Made by a program: the position numbers and the translations under genes. From Pleurocapsa sp. PCC 7319 (GTDB lineage Bacteria; Cyanobacteriota; Cyanobacteriia; Cyanobacteriales; Xenococcaceae), in contig NZ_KB235922.1 of assembly GCF_000332195.1 (NCBI RefSeq), positions 2,701,322 through 2,765,321 of the forward strand: a DNA stretch of 64,000 nucleotides. The letters run 5' to 3'. Positions 44,383 to 53,936 of this stretch are shown here, piece by piece. A model generated the notes under the pieces. It did no database searches. It had not been told where the DNA came from and saw only the letters and a list, made by a program, of their open reading frames with translations. Each line of letters begins with the position of its first letter. Positions within the stretch are counted from its first letter, which is position 1.

Positions 44383-45867
44383 TTAGCGATACATCGCTTC
44401 CGGACTACCCAATATTAGAGCTGAACGCAACTTAGGAGGACTTTGAGCAATTACCTGTTTTGTTCGCTGAGAAAGATCGCCAAAATTAGCTTCTAGTTGT
44501 TTATATTCAATCAAATAGTCTCGGTTTAAAGCATTATTGGCGATCGCCATAGCCAATCCGATTCTTTGTAGCATAGCTTGAGGATTTAACCAAGCTTCTT
44601 GAGTATTTTTATAGCCAGTGGGAGGGACACACATATACATTGGCATTGATAGCTGACTTAACATTCCTCGAATACGTTTAAAATCAGGCTGTTCGATCTC
44701 AGCCGTACGAACCAAGGAAACTAAGTATTGATAGGGTGTTTTGAATTTTTGATTGTAATATTCTGGGTTATTAAATTCTTGACTATGAATTAAAGCATCT
44801 AAGATAACTTTGATATTGCCATTGCTGTCGAGAAACTTCTCTGTCAACATGTCTACCAGGCTAGATGGAGGTTGATCGGCAACAAAATATTGAGCCAGCT
44901 TATAACTGATAAAACCTGCAGTAGCAGGATGAGTTGCCAAAATATCTAGAGCTTGTTTACCTTCTTCGATACCATTAGCAGTAATTTTGTGACCTAAAAA
45001 TATTTTTTCACCGCGATCGTGGCGATTTTTATCAAAGAAAAATCCATTTTGCTCTCCTCTTTTGCCTTGATAATCTACCCCCCAGCCCGTAAAAATTCTG
45101 GCTAAAGTAACAATATCATCCTGAGTATAACCACCATTAACGCCCAATGTATGTAATTCCATTAACTCTCGGGCATAGTTTTCATTTAAACCTTTAAATT
45201 GTCCTTTTGCTCCAGGACTATTAGGGGCAGTATTTAAAACATTATCCAGATAGAGCAACATAGCTGGATGCCTTGCCGTTGCTCCTAGTAAGTCTCGAAA
45301 ATTCCCCAAAGCATTCGCTCGAATCTCATTTTCGTAACTACTCAACCAAAAATTTATGTTCTTTTTAGCAGCAAATACATTAAAGTGATTAAACCAAAAA
45401 TCCACCATTACTTCTTGTAATTGACGAGAAGAATAGATTGCTCTTACTAATCGAGCATCTGTAGCTTGATCTCTAGCTTTTTTGTTTAACTGTGAAATTT
45501 GTTCTTGTACTTTTTCTTTTTGGGCAACAGATGACGAAGAATTACGCAACTTTCTCTTTTCCACCAATTGTTTATGTAATTTAAGTGGATCTTGATTCTT
45601 CAAATCCAGTTCAGCCAAAAACTGTTCTACTATGGGAGACTCTGGAATTTGTTGTGGGTTAAGTTGAGACTGAATATATGCCTCAATACTATTAGTTGCG
45701 ACCTGATGTACTTGTTCTGAAGTAGTTCCAAAACTAAGGCGCTCTAAAATGTTGACTATTTGAGGCTGATACAATTCGCTCTTAGCTTCTGCTTGTTGCG
45801 TCCAACCAAACCATAAAATTGAACTACAAATTAAAATTAATATCCCGTATTGCAGTTTCTGCCTCAT
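44383..45867 (-). CDS. DUF1800 secreted protein
   Basis: From the ATG at 45867 (MRQKLQYGILILICSSILWF, a typical signal peptide ending near AEA) 494 residues are encoded; an upstream ATG would add 14 residues before the signal. It contains LERLSFGTTSEQVHQV, MVDFWFNHFNVFAAK, PAMLLYLDN, LNENYARELMELHTLGV and DDIVTLARIFTGWG, the DUF1800 hallmark. Function is unknown. It is first in the two-gene operon with the DUF1501 partner. Confidence 0.9.
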   Translation of the reverse strand: MRQKLQYGILILICSSILWFGWTQQAEAKSELYQPQIVNILERLSFGTTSEQVHQVATNSIEAYIQSQLNPQQIPESPIVEQFLAELDLKNQDPLKLHKQLVEKRKLRNSSSSVAQKEKVQEQISQLNKKARDQATDARLVRAIYSSRQLQEVMVDFWFNHFNVFAAKKNINFWLSSYENEIRANALGNFRDLLGATARHPAMLLYLDNVLNTAPNSPGAKGQFKGLNENYARELMELHTLGVNGGYTQDDIVTLARIFTGWGVDYQGKRGEQNGFFFDKNRHDRGEKIFLGHKITANGIEEGKQALDILATHPATAGFISYKLAQYFVADQPPSSLVDMLTEKFLDSNGNIKVILDALIHSQEFNNPEYYNQKFKTPYQYLVSLVRTAEIEQPDFKRIRGMLSQLSMPMYMCVPPTGYKNTQEAWLNPQAMLQRIGLAMAIANNALNRDYLIEYKQLEANFGDLSQRTKQVIAQSPPKLRSALILGSPEAMYR

Positions 45868-46024
45868 AACAACAATTTTTGTCGCTCCAACTCTAGATAG
45901 TATAGACAAACTAACATAGATTTTAGTTCATTTATTTTTCAATATTGGAGTGTAAAAGACTAGCTTTTAGCTAGAGCAAAGATCTAAAAAAATTTATAGA
46001 GTCCAACAAAAATTTTCTGAAAGA

Positions 46025-46058
46025 CAAAAAATGAAGCTTTTAACACAAAAACTTCATC
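46025..46058 (-). terminator. Probable intrinsic terminator of the DUF3747 gene
   Basis: On the minus strand ATGAAGTTTT and AAAAGCTTCAT form a stem with one bulged base, followed by a T run, about 35 bp after the stop codon. Confidence 0.6.
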
Positions 46059-46090
46059 TATCTAGTTAACTATTAGATTAAATTACTAAT

Positions 46091-46906
46091 TTAATTACTA
46101 GTATTTGGCGGGGATTGGGGATTAGTAGGAGTAGACGTAAACATATCATTATAAGTGTTATAAACAGCCTGACTTAAAGGAGTCAAAATATTAGTAATTA
46201 AACCTTCCACCGAAGTCGTAGGAGTTTGAGCAGGAGTAGGCTGATTAGCAACGGGTTGTTGTGTTGGCACAGGTTGGGTTTGGGGTGTACCTACTTGAAC
46301 AGGATTGGTTTGGGCTGGAGGGTTCGCAGTGGGTGCGGTAGCCACATTCCCTAATACTTGGGGATTGGGGTTATTACTCATATAAATATGCTGAATTGCA
46401 CTGCCCTGGTAAAGACGCTTAGTAAACTGCCAATTAGGATCGAGTACAATTTTCATCGGAGCTTCTACTACACCATTTGTACGTCCGATAACTAAATCCG
46501 GTCTTTGGGGATCTTGGTGATCGGCTATTAATTCTAATTGTCCATTATTGTTAATTAAATTTAGCGTATATTCTACTTTGTCATCTTTGCCATTAAATCT
46601 TAACGAGTAACCGTTTGTATCTACTGCTTTACGACAACTCTTGGTATGGTCAAAATTGAGTAGCAATAAATCTATGGTCGTAGGATTATTACCAGACTCA
46701 CGCCAACAAGCTTGCTGTCCAGGAACTTGTTCAATAATTGCCAACTTGAATCTTCGGTAATTATAAGGAACTGCAACAGCTACAAATTGACTTTGATCCA
46801 CAGCAAATTCATCAAATTCAGTAGCGCTAGCTGCTTGAAAAGGAGCGATCGCACTCAAGCTCAGAGATATAGCTGTGAACAGTTTGACAGACTGAGATAG
46901 TTTCAT
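46091..46906 (-). CDS. DUF3747 secreted protein
   Basis: A 271-residue protein with a signal peptide (VKLFTAISLSLSAIAPFQAA). The DUF3747 domain at about 30-180 has FVAVAVPYNYRRFKLAIIEQ, ACWRES, LLNFDHTKSCRKAVDTNGYS and the C-proximal KIVLDPNWQFTKRLYQGSAI. A Pro/Gln/Thr-rich tail follows (TQPVPTQQPVANQPTP). DUF3747 is a cyanobacterial exported domain of unknown function with two conserved cysteines. It is a single gene with its own terminator. Confidence 0.85.
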   Translation of the reverse strand: MKLSQSVKLFTAISLSLSAIAPFQAASATEFDEFAVDQSQFVAVAVPYNYRRFKLAIIEQVPGQQACWRESGNNPTTIDLLLLNFDHTKSCRKAVDTNGYSLRFNGKDDKVEYTLNLINNNGQLELIADHQDPQRPDLVIGRTNGVVEAPMKIVLDPNWQFTKRLYQGSAIQHIYMSNNPNPQVLGNVATAPTANPPAQTNPVQVGTPQTQPVPTQQPVANQPTPAQTPTTSVEGLITNILTPLSQAVYNTYNDMFTSTPTNPQSPPNTSN

Positions 46907-47075
46907 AATTTTGATAATTGAGGTGTTTTTTGAAGTTAATATGCGAATATACGTATTACTTTAAACTTTAAAGCAATTCTATAAGACTGAAATAGACTGC
47001 ACAAAACACTTTAACCAAACTTATCGCAACTTTGAAACAAATTTAGTTTGCAAATTATTTGATTAGGGCGTGTCA

Positions 47076-47474
47076 TCAATTAGATTTACCATCGCTGCCA
47101 AAATATTCTCGATAGCCGCAAATTTTGTCTCCTCGTACATCAAAGGAGACGGCGATCCGATTCTTATAGGGTTCTTGCCACATCCTTCCTTCATCTCTGA
47201 ATTCAAATACAACCGTTGTCTCATTGTGGGTAACGCGATCTAGACTGGTCAATTTAATTGATTGCTCAAAAACTTCCGAGACGTATTGAAAAAAATCTTG
47301 AGCTTTTGCTTTGCCCTCATTTAATCCATGATATGGTCCCACTGGAAACCAAAAAGTAAAGTCTTCTGTGAGTAGATCTAGCATAGGATTCCAGTCCCCT
47401 GTTGACAAACCATGCTGTAAGTTGGCAAATGCTTGGTGAGCAACCTTTAAAGTATTTTCTGAACTTTCTGTCAT
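47076..47474 (-). CDS. SnoaL/NTF2-like protein
   Basis: A 132-residue single domain: ALSTGDW-type helix (HGLSTGDWNPMLDLLTEDFT), FWFPVGPYHGLNEGKAKA, FEQSIKLTSLDRVTHNETTV and a final NRIAVSFDVRGDKICGYREY, the cone-shaped SnoaL/ketosteroid-isomerase fold. The ligand cannot be told. It lies 28 bp after the MDR oxidoreductase gene on the same strand, so the two likely form an operon acting on the same small molecule. Confidence 0.85.
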   Translation of the reverse strand: MTESSENTLKVAHQAFANLQHGLSTGDWNPMLDLLTEDFTFWFPVGPYHGLNEGKAKAQDFFQYVSEVFEQSIKLTSLDRVTHNETTVVFEFRDEGRMWQEPYKNRIAVSFDVRGDKICGYREYFGSDGKSN

Positions 47475-47502
47475 TAGTAACTCCTCGACTAGACAGCAAA
47501 AA

Positions 47503-48513
47503 CTACTTGTACCTAACTACTACTTTTCCACAATTTTGACCACTGAGTAAGTATTGGACAGCAGTAGGAATAGATTTTATACCATGAAACTGTGTGGGAT
47601 CGACAGCAACTTGAAGTTTGCCAGAGTAAAACCAATTTAACAGGCGATCGCCTGCTTCGGTCGCATATTCTTGATAGAGAGGCATCAAAAAACCACGGAC
47701 AGAGGCAGCTTTCCAAAAAATCTGCTGATAAATACGGGGTTGGGTGACTTTTTCCAATTCTTTGCCATATTCAGCAATATAACCAACGATAACTAAACGC
47801 CCCTGAATTGCTAAGTTTTCCAGACAGGCATCAAAAACTTGTTTACCTACACAATCAAAAACTAAGTTGATACCTTGAGGATATTCCTGTTTTAGGACTT
47901 GATCGAGGCTTTCCTGGCGGTAGTTAATAATGCGATCGCATCCTAATTTTTGCAGCAATTTTTCCTTGGTTTCAGAGCCACAAGTACCAATGACATGATT
48001 ACCTGCTAACTTTGCCAACTGAACTGCAATATGTCCTGTTCCTCCTGCTGCTGCTGTTACCAGCACAACTTCATCACTGGTCATCTGTCCTACCTGTTCC
48101 AGGGCTACTAAAGCTGATATCCCTGTGGGCATTAAGGTTAACACTTCTGGTATTGCCGAACGAACTTTGAAGGCAAGTTGAGCATCGATCGCTTGGTATT
48201 CTCGATAACCTCCTCCTCGAATAGTAGTTACCACCGCATCTCCAACTTGAAAATTTTGGACATCCTCTCCCACAGCTACAACTTCCCCTACAGCTTCTAC
48301 ACCTAAATCAAAAGGAGGAGTTAAGTTTACATAGGGAACCTTACCTTGACAGAGTAAGGTGTCAAAACCACTATTGATACCTGCAAATTTATTACGAATG
48401 AGGATTTCGTTAGCAGCAGGTTGAACCAGAGGGTTTTCGACTATGGTGACGGCAGATTGAAAATCTTGAGCGAATTGCTGGCAAACTAGCTTTTTGTAGG
48501 TTGTGACATTCAT
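47503..48513 (-). CDS. Zinc-free MDR oxidoreductase (quinone/enone reductase type)
   Basis: A 336-residue medium-chain dehydrogenase/reductase. The N-terminal GroES-like part has NKFAGINSGFDTLLCQGK and FDLGVEAVGEVVAVGEDV. The NADPH-binding Rossmann region has VTAAAGGTGHIAVQLAKLAG (AAAGGTG at 154-160) and VFDCVGKQVF. The catalytic-zinc cysteine cluster of alcohol dehydrogenases is absent, as in quinone oxidoreductases and prostaglandin-reductase-3-like enzymes. It probably reduces an alpha,beta-unsaturated carbonyl. It is first gene of the pair with the SnoaL-like protein. Confidence 0.88.
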   Translation of the reverse strand: MNVTTYKKLVCQQFAQDFQSAVTIVENPLVQPAANEILIRNKFAGINSGFDTLLCQGKVPYVNLTPPFDLGVEAVGEVVAVGEDVQNFQVGDAVVTTIRGGGYREYQAIDAQLAFKVRSAIPEVLTLMPTGISALVALEQVGQMTSDEVVLVTAAAGGTGHIAVQLAKLAGNHVIGTCGSETKEKLLQKLGCDRIINYRQESLDQVLKQEYPQGINLVFDCVGKQVFDACLENLAIQGRLVIVGYIAEYGKELEKVTQPRIYQQIFWKAASVRGFLMPLYQEYATEAGDRLLNWFYSGKLQVAVDPTQFHGIKSIPTAVQYLLSGQNCGKVVVRYK

Positions 48514-48584
48514 TTACTAGACTTTCCTTGCTGCTCTAACTTAAACAATAGCTAAAAGCTAACAGCTTATGGCTAAGAGCTTGT

Positions 48585-49385
48585 TTAACCTAAAGCTTTA
48601 TCCCACTCAAGTTGATGAGCTAAACCATACTTAATAAAATCTTCTTGCTTGGCGCGATCGCTTTGACCAAAAACGCCTAAACTGTGAGGATTATCTTGCA
48701 TTCTTTGGCTGACTTGTTCTGTTTCAAATTGAATTGCTTTCTCCCGTGACCAATCTGGTTTAAAAAAGTCGACAATTAAAACAGTTCTGTCATAGTTGGT
48801 GTAATTGTGGGGACAATGAGGATAACTATGATCCAAAATCATAAATTTTCCTTCATGCCAATAGAGCTTGTCATGACAGATTTTCATCGCCACATCTCCT
48901 TGGGGGACGATCAACCCTAAATAGCCACGATTCATATGGGGATTATAGTTGACATGAAGCTTAATATCTAAGCCTGGATGAAAAGTACCAAAATAAACGT
49001 TTCTGACAATATTGTCTTCGACTGAATTCACCTTGGCGATCGCTTTAGTTAAATTGGGAAAATATTTTTCTCTTAATGCCAAGGCTTTAGCTGCTGCATC
49101 ATTAGAATTGTAATCTGGATATTTTATTTGATGCAATTGAATATACTTTTCAATCAAGATACCTTGAAATAAAATCCCGAAGGCTGAGTATTTCTTCTTC
49201 CCTTTAGTTTTGATGGTTGCACTTTTAGGTCCCAAAACATCGTAGGTGAAGTCTAACTCCTCATCAGATGCATTTTTGAGGAAGCTGGTAAACTCATCTC
49301 GAATTTCTTGCCAGTGCTCCTGAAAAGATTGAAGAAAAGGAAATTGCTCTGGGTCTAAATGGTACTCATTAAAATTTTCCATCAT
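48585..49385 (-). CDS. Aspartyl/asparaginyl beta-hydroxylase-family protein
   Basis: A 266-residue protein (a second ATG one codon on is equally possible). The C-terminal half has LDIKLHVNYNPHMNRGYLGL, GKFMILDHSYPHCPHN and YDRTVLIVDFFKPDW, matching the Asp_Arg_Hydrox fold: metal-binding histidines (about H144 and H190 region) and the 2-oxoglutarate-binding arginine R200. Such enzymes are Fe(II)/2-oxoglutarate dioxygenases. The substrate is unknown and no partner is adjacent. It is 72 bp upstream of the MDR gene on the same strand, so co-transcription is possible. Confidence 0.8.
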   Translation of the reverse strand: MMENFNEYHLDPEQFPFLQSFQEHWQEIRDEFTSFLKNASDEELDFTYDVLGPKSATIKTKGKKKYSAFGILFQGILIEKYIQLHQIKYPDYNSNDAAAKALALREKYFPNLTKAIAKVNSVEDNIVRNVYFGTFHPGLDIKLHVNYNPHMNRGYLGLIVPQGDVAMKICHDKLYWHEGKFMILDHSYPHCPHNYTNYDRTVLIVDFFKPDWSREKAIQFETEQVSQRMQDNPHSLGVFGQSDRAKQEDFIKYGLAHQLEWDKALG

Positions 49386-49832
49386 CTTGTCTCCCGATCA
49401 GACACTTATAAGTCTGATGTGAATTTGCTACGTTCGCATTAAACGGTTTTTAGCTTTTAGCTTTTAGCTTTTAGCCTATTCAGTAAATAGTGCTGGTGAT
49501 GTTCTTTTGACTTTCTTGTTTCATATATAACTATTGTGTATCAATTTTGATTGCAACTTATACCAAAAGCCTCATGTGAATCAAACTCGCCATTTCAAGT
49601 AAAATTAGCTAGCAAAACAGATATTTTAACTAAACTTTAGTTACGAAGGGGCTTGGGGAAGCCGTCACTTCCCCAACTGGCGAGCGACCCCGCGTCGGCG
49701 TAAGACGCAAGGGAATGCGCGAGAGTGGGGTCTGGGGGAAAGTTCCCCCAGAAATAAATCTAGTTTTGAAGAATGAATTACTAACAAAATAGTTCATAAT
49801 AATGCATCATTAATCAACATTAAGCGTACCAA
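49386..49832. repeat. Intergenic region with GC-rich palindromic repeat
   Basis: No gene is present. At about 49650-49751 a GC-rich block stands out from AT-rich surroundings: GGGGAAG...CTTCCCC pairing, GCGTC/GACGC pairing, and a perfect 9-bp stem CTGGGGGAA (49732-49740) / TTCCCCCAG (49743-49751). Short iterations of CTTTTAG lie near 49450-49480. The block may be a dispersed palindromic repeat that also serves as a transcription stop for dgt. Confidence 0.55.
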
Positions 49833-51164
49833 TCAATTCCAATTATCCAGGAAAGAGCCTTGACTAATGCCGATCAAACGACGATATTGAACTACAGCTT
49901 CAGCTTCACTCAATCCTGAGACAATATCGACTGCCATACGGGTTTTTTCTTGCTCAATCTGAGTTGCGCTAAGAGAATTTTCTTCAATTTCTAAGAATTC
50001 TCTGACAAAACGAGCTGGAATAAAACTTAAGTCGCGATCGCGAATGGCTTCGAGATAAATTTCAAATAAGGTTCTAATAATCCTTTTTTGACCGTATCTT
50101 TGAGTAGCTAAACGGGGATTAGAAATTACATAAGACCAGACAATCCGCTGAAGAAATTTGAGTTCTTCTTCTCGCTGAAGATTATATTTTAAGTGCCCGC
50201 GATCGCCGTATTTGGTGCTTAGCTGTACTGAATGAATATAAGTTTGAATTAATTGCGAACTAATTCGTTTGATTTGAGCTTTTTGTTCAAAAGACCCAGG
50301 GGGATATTGTCCTTTGAGGTTGTAAGTAGCATCGAGAAAGTTTTGAAAACGATGGGGATTAGCTTTTACTACTCTTGCTACACGGTTATGGGGAAACTCC
50401 CGCAGCCATTGGCTGACAAAGCGATCTAATTCGTCCCAATCCGTTGCCAAAAGCTCTAAGGGAATTAAACCAGCTAAATAAAAATCTTCTAAATCGTGAA
50501 CACTGTAAGTGATATCGTCAGCAAAATCCATGATGCTAGCTTCGATTGACTGATAAGCATTCGATTCGGGTCGGGCAAAATTAAAAGCTTCCCGATCTGA
50601 GTTATAGATAGAATACTTACGATGTTGTTTAGATTTTATGTCTGGCGATCGCAGCCAAGGATATTTCAAAATGGCATTGAGAGTCGCTCTAGTCAAATTT
50701 AGACCATAATAATCAATGCGATGAATTGCTAATCGTGTCAAAATACGGAAGGATTGAGCATTACCCTCAAAGCCATCAGCTAAACCCGCTTTCTGAGCGC
50801 AAGCATCTAATTCTTCTTCTGCCGTATGACCAAAAGGCGGATGTCCCAAATCATGGGATAGTGCCGCTGCTTCAACTACGTCAGGATCGATTCCGCCGAT
50901 CGCCTCGGCTACCTTTGGCTGTTCAGCAACCAGTCTTTCAGCTAATCTCCGAGCCACTTGCGCTACTTTGAGAGAATGGGTTAACCGATTATGAAATACA
51001 TGACCTTCTTGGGCGGTAACTACTTGGGTAATCTGTGCCAAACGTCGAAATGCCGAAGAATAGAGAATGCGATCGCGATCAACCTGAAAAGATTTGCGAC
51101 TGTCTCCTGGCTTATCGCCTCGATTACCGAAGGGATTATGTTGTCTTTGATCTCTTTCCAACAT
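49833..51164 (-). CDS. dgt: Deoxyguanosinetriphosphate triphosphohydrolase-like HD protein
   Basis: A 443-residue protein with the HD-domain metal ligands H63 (NRLTHSLKVAQVARRLAERL), H104-D105 (ALSHDLGHPPFGHTAEEEL), H108 and H113, and the distal D in IMDFADDITYSVHDLEDFY. It hydrolyses dNTPs to nucleoside plus triphosphate, probably to balance pools. The start MLERDQRQHNPFGNRGDKPG matches the family. A single gene, it lies 84 bp from a small winged-helix-like gene on the same strand. Confidence 0.92.
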   Translation of the reverse strand: MLERDQRQHNPFGNRGDKPGDSRKSFQVDRDRILYSSAFRRLAQITQVVTAQEGHVFHNRLTHSLKVAQVARRLAERLVAEQPKVAEAIGGIDPDVVEAAALSHDLGHPPFGHTAEEELDACAQKAGLADGFEGNAQSFRILTRLAIHRIDYYGLNLTRATLNAILKYPWLRSPDIKSKQHRKYSIYNSDREAFNFARPESNAYQSIEASIMDFADDITYSVHDLEDFYLAGLIPLELLATDWDELDRFVSQWLREFPHNRVARVVKANPHRFQNFLDATYNLKGQYPPGSFEQKAQIKRISSQLIQTYIHSVQLSTKYGDRGHLKYNLQREEELKFLQRIVWSYVISNPRLATQRYGQKRIIRTLFEIYLEAIRDRDLSFIPARFVREFLEIEENSLSATQIEQEKTRMAVDIVSGLSEAEAVVQYRRLIGISQGSFLDNWN

Positions 51165-51248
51165 AAATATTCAACACTAAATATAAAGACGTACTGTCAT
51201 CTCGATAGTACGCCCTCACAAATTTATTAGCCGTAATTACCTCAAAAT

Positions 51249-51464
51249 TCACATAATTTCTAAATCCCAGGTAGAATTAAACTTGGCTTTGCCTTCTTCA
51301 ACCAATTGCCAAGCAGCTTCTTTGAGAGTTCGTTGGGACAAGACGGTATCGCCACCTAAGTTAAGCCCTAACTCTTGTAAACTGATTGGGGTTTGATGTT
51401 CTCTAAGTTTAGTTAGCAGCAAATGTCTAGTTTGGGCTGCTTGTTCGACAGTAGATCGTTTCAT
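51249..51464 (-). CDS. Small winged-helix-like protein
   Basis: A 71-residue protein: RHLLLTKLREHQTPISLQEL, a turn, SQRTLKEAAWQLVEEGKAKF and a final NSTWDLEI. Helix-helix-helix-wing spacing suggests a small DNA-binding-like fold. I do not recognise a named family. It is just upstream of dgt on the same strand and may be co-transcribed with it. Confidence 0.65.
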   Translation of the reverse strand: MKRSTVEQAAQTRHLLLTKLREHQTPISLQELGLNLGGDTVLSQRTLKEAAWQLVEEGKAKFNSTWDLEIM

Positions 51465-51775
51465 TACAGGTACTAATCAATTATTTAGATATAGAGGCTA
51501 TATACTATATGTAGCGGTTGAAAGTGTTTTGTTTGCACGTCAAACTCCACCCATAGTGCCGTCTACTATTATGCAGCAAGATCTTCAAATGTGTAGTGAA
51601 ATTTTGTATAAATTTTAATCATTTCCTAACTTGAAATTAATGAAACTGGTTATTGTAGTTAAATCAAACTACTTCTCTAACCTCAGAAGTAATTTAGTTG
51701 CATAATTTGATCCGCACTTGAACGCCGAAAACTGCTATCCTGATTTAACTGTACGGCATTAAGTTAAACTCTTTT
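51465..51775. promoter_or_regulatory. Divergent intergenic region upstream of glyS
   Basis: About 310 bp between the small winged-helix gene and glyS should contain both promoters. I see no ORF, T-box-like structure or hairpin that I can defend. Confidence 0.35.
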
Positions 51776-53926
51776 ATGGCTAATTTTTTATTAGAAGTAG
51801 GTACAGAAGAATTACCCGCAGATTTTGTGAGTAGCGCGATCGCACAATGGCAAGCCAAAATCCCTGCTAGCCTGTCCGAGGAGTTTTTGAGTTTTACTAA
51901 GATTGAGTATTATGCAACTCCTCGCCGTTTAGCCGTACTGATCAAAAATCTTCCCAGTCAACAAGCAGACCGAGAAGAAGAAGTGAAAGGACCTCCTGTC
52001 AAAGCAGCATTTAAAGATGGTGAACCCACTAAAGCAGCAGAGGGTTTTGCCCGTAAGCAAGGGGTAAGTTTAGATGACTTAGAAATTCGCCCGACCCCGA
52101 AAGGAGAATTTGTCTTTATCCAAAAACAAATTAAAGGACGCAGTACTCAAGCGATTTTACAAGAGCTTTGTCCCCAATGGATTACTCGCTTAGAAGGGAA
52201 ACGCTTTATGCGCTGGGGTGATGGTGATTTACGTTTTCCCCGTCCAATTCGTTGGCTGGTGGCATTATGGGAGCGTGAAGTTTTACCCTTAGAGTTGGTT
52301 AACGGCTCAGAAACTATTAGTAGCGATCGCTTATCCCGTGGACATCGTGTTTTATATCCCGAGCAGGTCACTATTCCCCACGCTACAGATTACGTGTCAA
52401 CTCTGCGCACAGCCTACGTAGATGTAGATTCTAGAGTCCGAAAAGAGAAAATACAAGCAGAAATAATTGCCGAAGCCAATAATCTTGCAGGAAAAGCCGA
52501 AATATATCCTGATTTGTTGGCAGAAGTTGTTAATTTGGTGGAGTATCCGACGGCAGTAACAGGAAAGTTTGAAGCCGAATTTCTTAAGCTACCAACTGAA
52601 GTGATTACTACAGTCATGGTTAGCCATCAACGTTATTTTCCTGTTTATAGACAAGACGGCAAAGACCAGAATACTCTCCTACCTAACTTTATTACTATTT
52701 CCAACGGCGACCCCCAGAAAAAAGAACTGATTGCTGAAGGTAACGGGAGAGTGATTCGTGCCAGATTAGCCGATGCTCAATTCTTCTACCATGCTGATTG
52801 TGATGAACACTTAGATACTTATCTACCGCAACTGGAAACAGTAACTTTTCAAGAAGATTTAGGTACTATGCGAGATAAGGTAGATCGAATTATCGATACG
52901 GCTAAGATTATTGCCGAACAACTTAATACTAATGAAGAACAGCAAAGTGAAATCGAAAGTACCGCTCTCCTTTGCAAAGCGGACTTAGTTACGCAAATGG
53001 TCTATGAGTTTCCTGAATTGCAGGGAGTAATGGGAGAAAAATATGCTGTCGTCAGTGGTGAGTCTCCCACGGTAGCCAAAGGTATTTTTGAGCATTATTT
53101 ACCGAGGGGGGCAGATGATTTGATGCCTACGACCTTAAATGGTCAAGTAGTCGGTTTAGCCGATCGCTTGGATACCTTAATCGGTATTTTTGGTTTAGGC
53201 ATGATTCCCAGTGGTTCCTCCGATCCTTTTGCTCTACGTCGTGCAGCTAACGGAATCCTAAATATTACTTGGGATGCCAATTTAGAAATTAATTTAAACC
53301 AGCTAATTGAACAGGGTGCAGCTGATTTTGTCTCGGCTCATCCTGACCGCCAATCTCCTGTCACCACTTTACAAGAATTCTTCATTCAACGGATTCGCAC
53401 CCTATTACAGGACGAGAAAAATATTGATTATGATTTGGTCAATGCAATTATTGGCGAAAACGATGCTGAGTATGCTGAGCGAGCTTTAGAAGATTTACTG
53501 GATGTACGCGATCGCGCTTTATTTCTGCAAGAAATTCGCGATAATGGTCAGCTAAACGAAATTTATGAAACTATAAATCGTTCTACTCGTTTAGCAGCTA
53601 AAGGAGACCTGGATACCCAAACGTTAGACCCCAAAGAAGTGGTTAACCCAAAATTATTCGAGCAGTCTTCGGAACAGGAATTGTATGCAGCATTGTTAGA
53701 GTTACTACCGCAAACTGAGGCTTCTCAAGAGCAACGAAATTATCAACTATTAGTAGATAGCCTAGCTAAAATTGCCCCGGCTGTGAGTAACTTTTTTGAT
53801 GGCGAAAATAGCGTCTTAGTTATGGCGGAGAATCCTGACATCAAGCGCAACCGCTTGAATTTACTGGGTTTACTCCGTAATCATGCCAGGATATTAGCGG
53901 ATTTTGGGGCGATCGTTAAAGGGTAG
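51776..53926 (+). CDS. glyS: Glycine-tRNA ligase beta subunit
   Basis: A 716-residue protein starting [18 protein letters not shown], the invariant N terminus of GlyS. Further family blocks are [74 protein letters not shown] and [16 protein letters not shown]. It forms the alpha2beta2 glycyl-tRNA synthetase with GlyQ (not in this window) and contributes tRNA binding. It is intact and full length. Confidence 0.96.
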   Translation: MANFLLEVGTEELPADFVSSAIAQWQAKIPASLSEEFLSFTKIEYYATPRRLAVLIKNLPSQQADREEEVKGPPVKAAFKDGEPTKAAEGFARKQGVSLDDLEIRPTPKGEFVFIQKQIKGRSTQAILQELCPQWITRLEGKRFMRWGDGDLRFPRPIRWLVALWEREVLPLELVNGSETISSDRLSRGHRVLYPEQVTIPHATDYVSTLRTAYVDVDSRVRKEKIQAEIIAEANNLAGKAEIYPDLLAEVVNLVEYPTAVTGKFEAEFLKLPTEVITTVMVSHQRYFPVYRQDGKDQNTLLPNFITISNGDPQKKELIAEGNGRVIRARLADAQFFYHADCDEHLDTYLPQLETVTFQEDLGTMRDKVDRIIDTAKIIAEQLNTNEEQQSEIESTALLCKADLVTQMVYEFPELQGVMGEKYAVVSGESPTVAKGIFEHYLPRGADDLMPTTLNGQVVGLADRLDTLIGIFGLGMIPSGSSDPFALRRAANGILNITWDANLEINLNQLIEQGAADFVSAHPDRQSPVTTLQEFFIQRIRTLLQDEKNIDYDLVNAIIGENDAEYAERALEDLLDVRDRALFLQEIRDNGQLNEIYETINRSTRLAAKGDLDTQTLDPKEVVNPKLFEQSSEQELYAALLELLPQTEASQEQRNYQLLVDSLAKIAPAVSNFFDGENSVLVMAENPDIKRNRLNLLGLLRNHARILADFGAIVKG

Positions 53927-53936
53927 TTTAAAAGTT

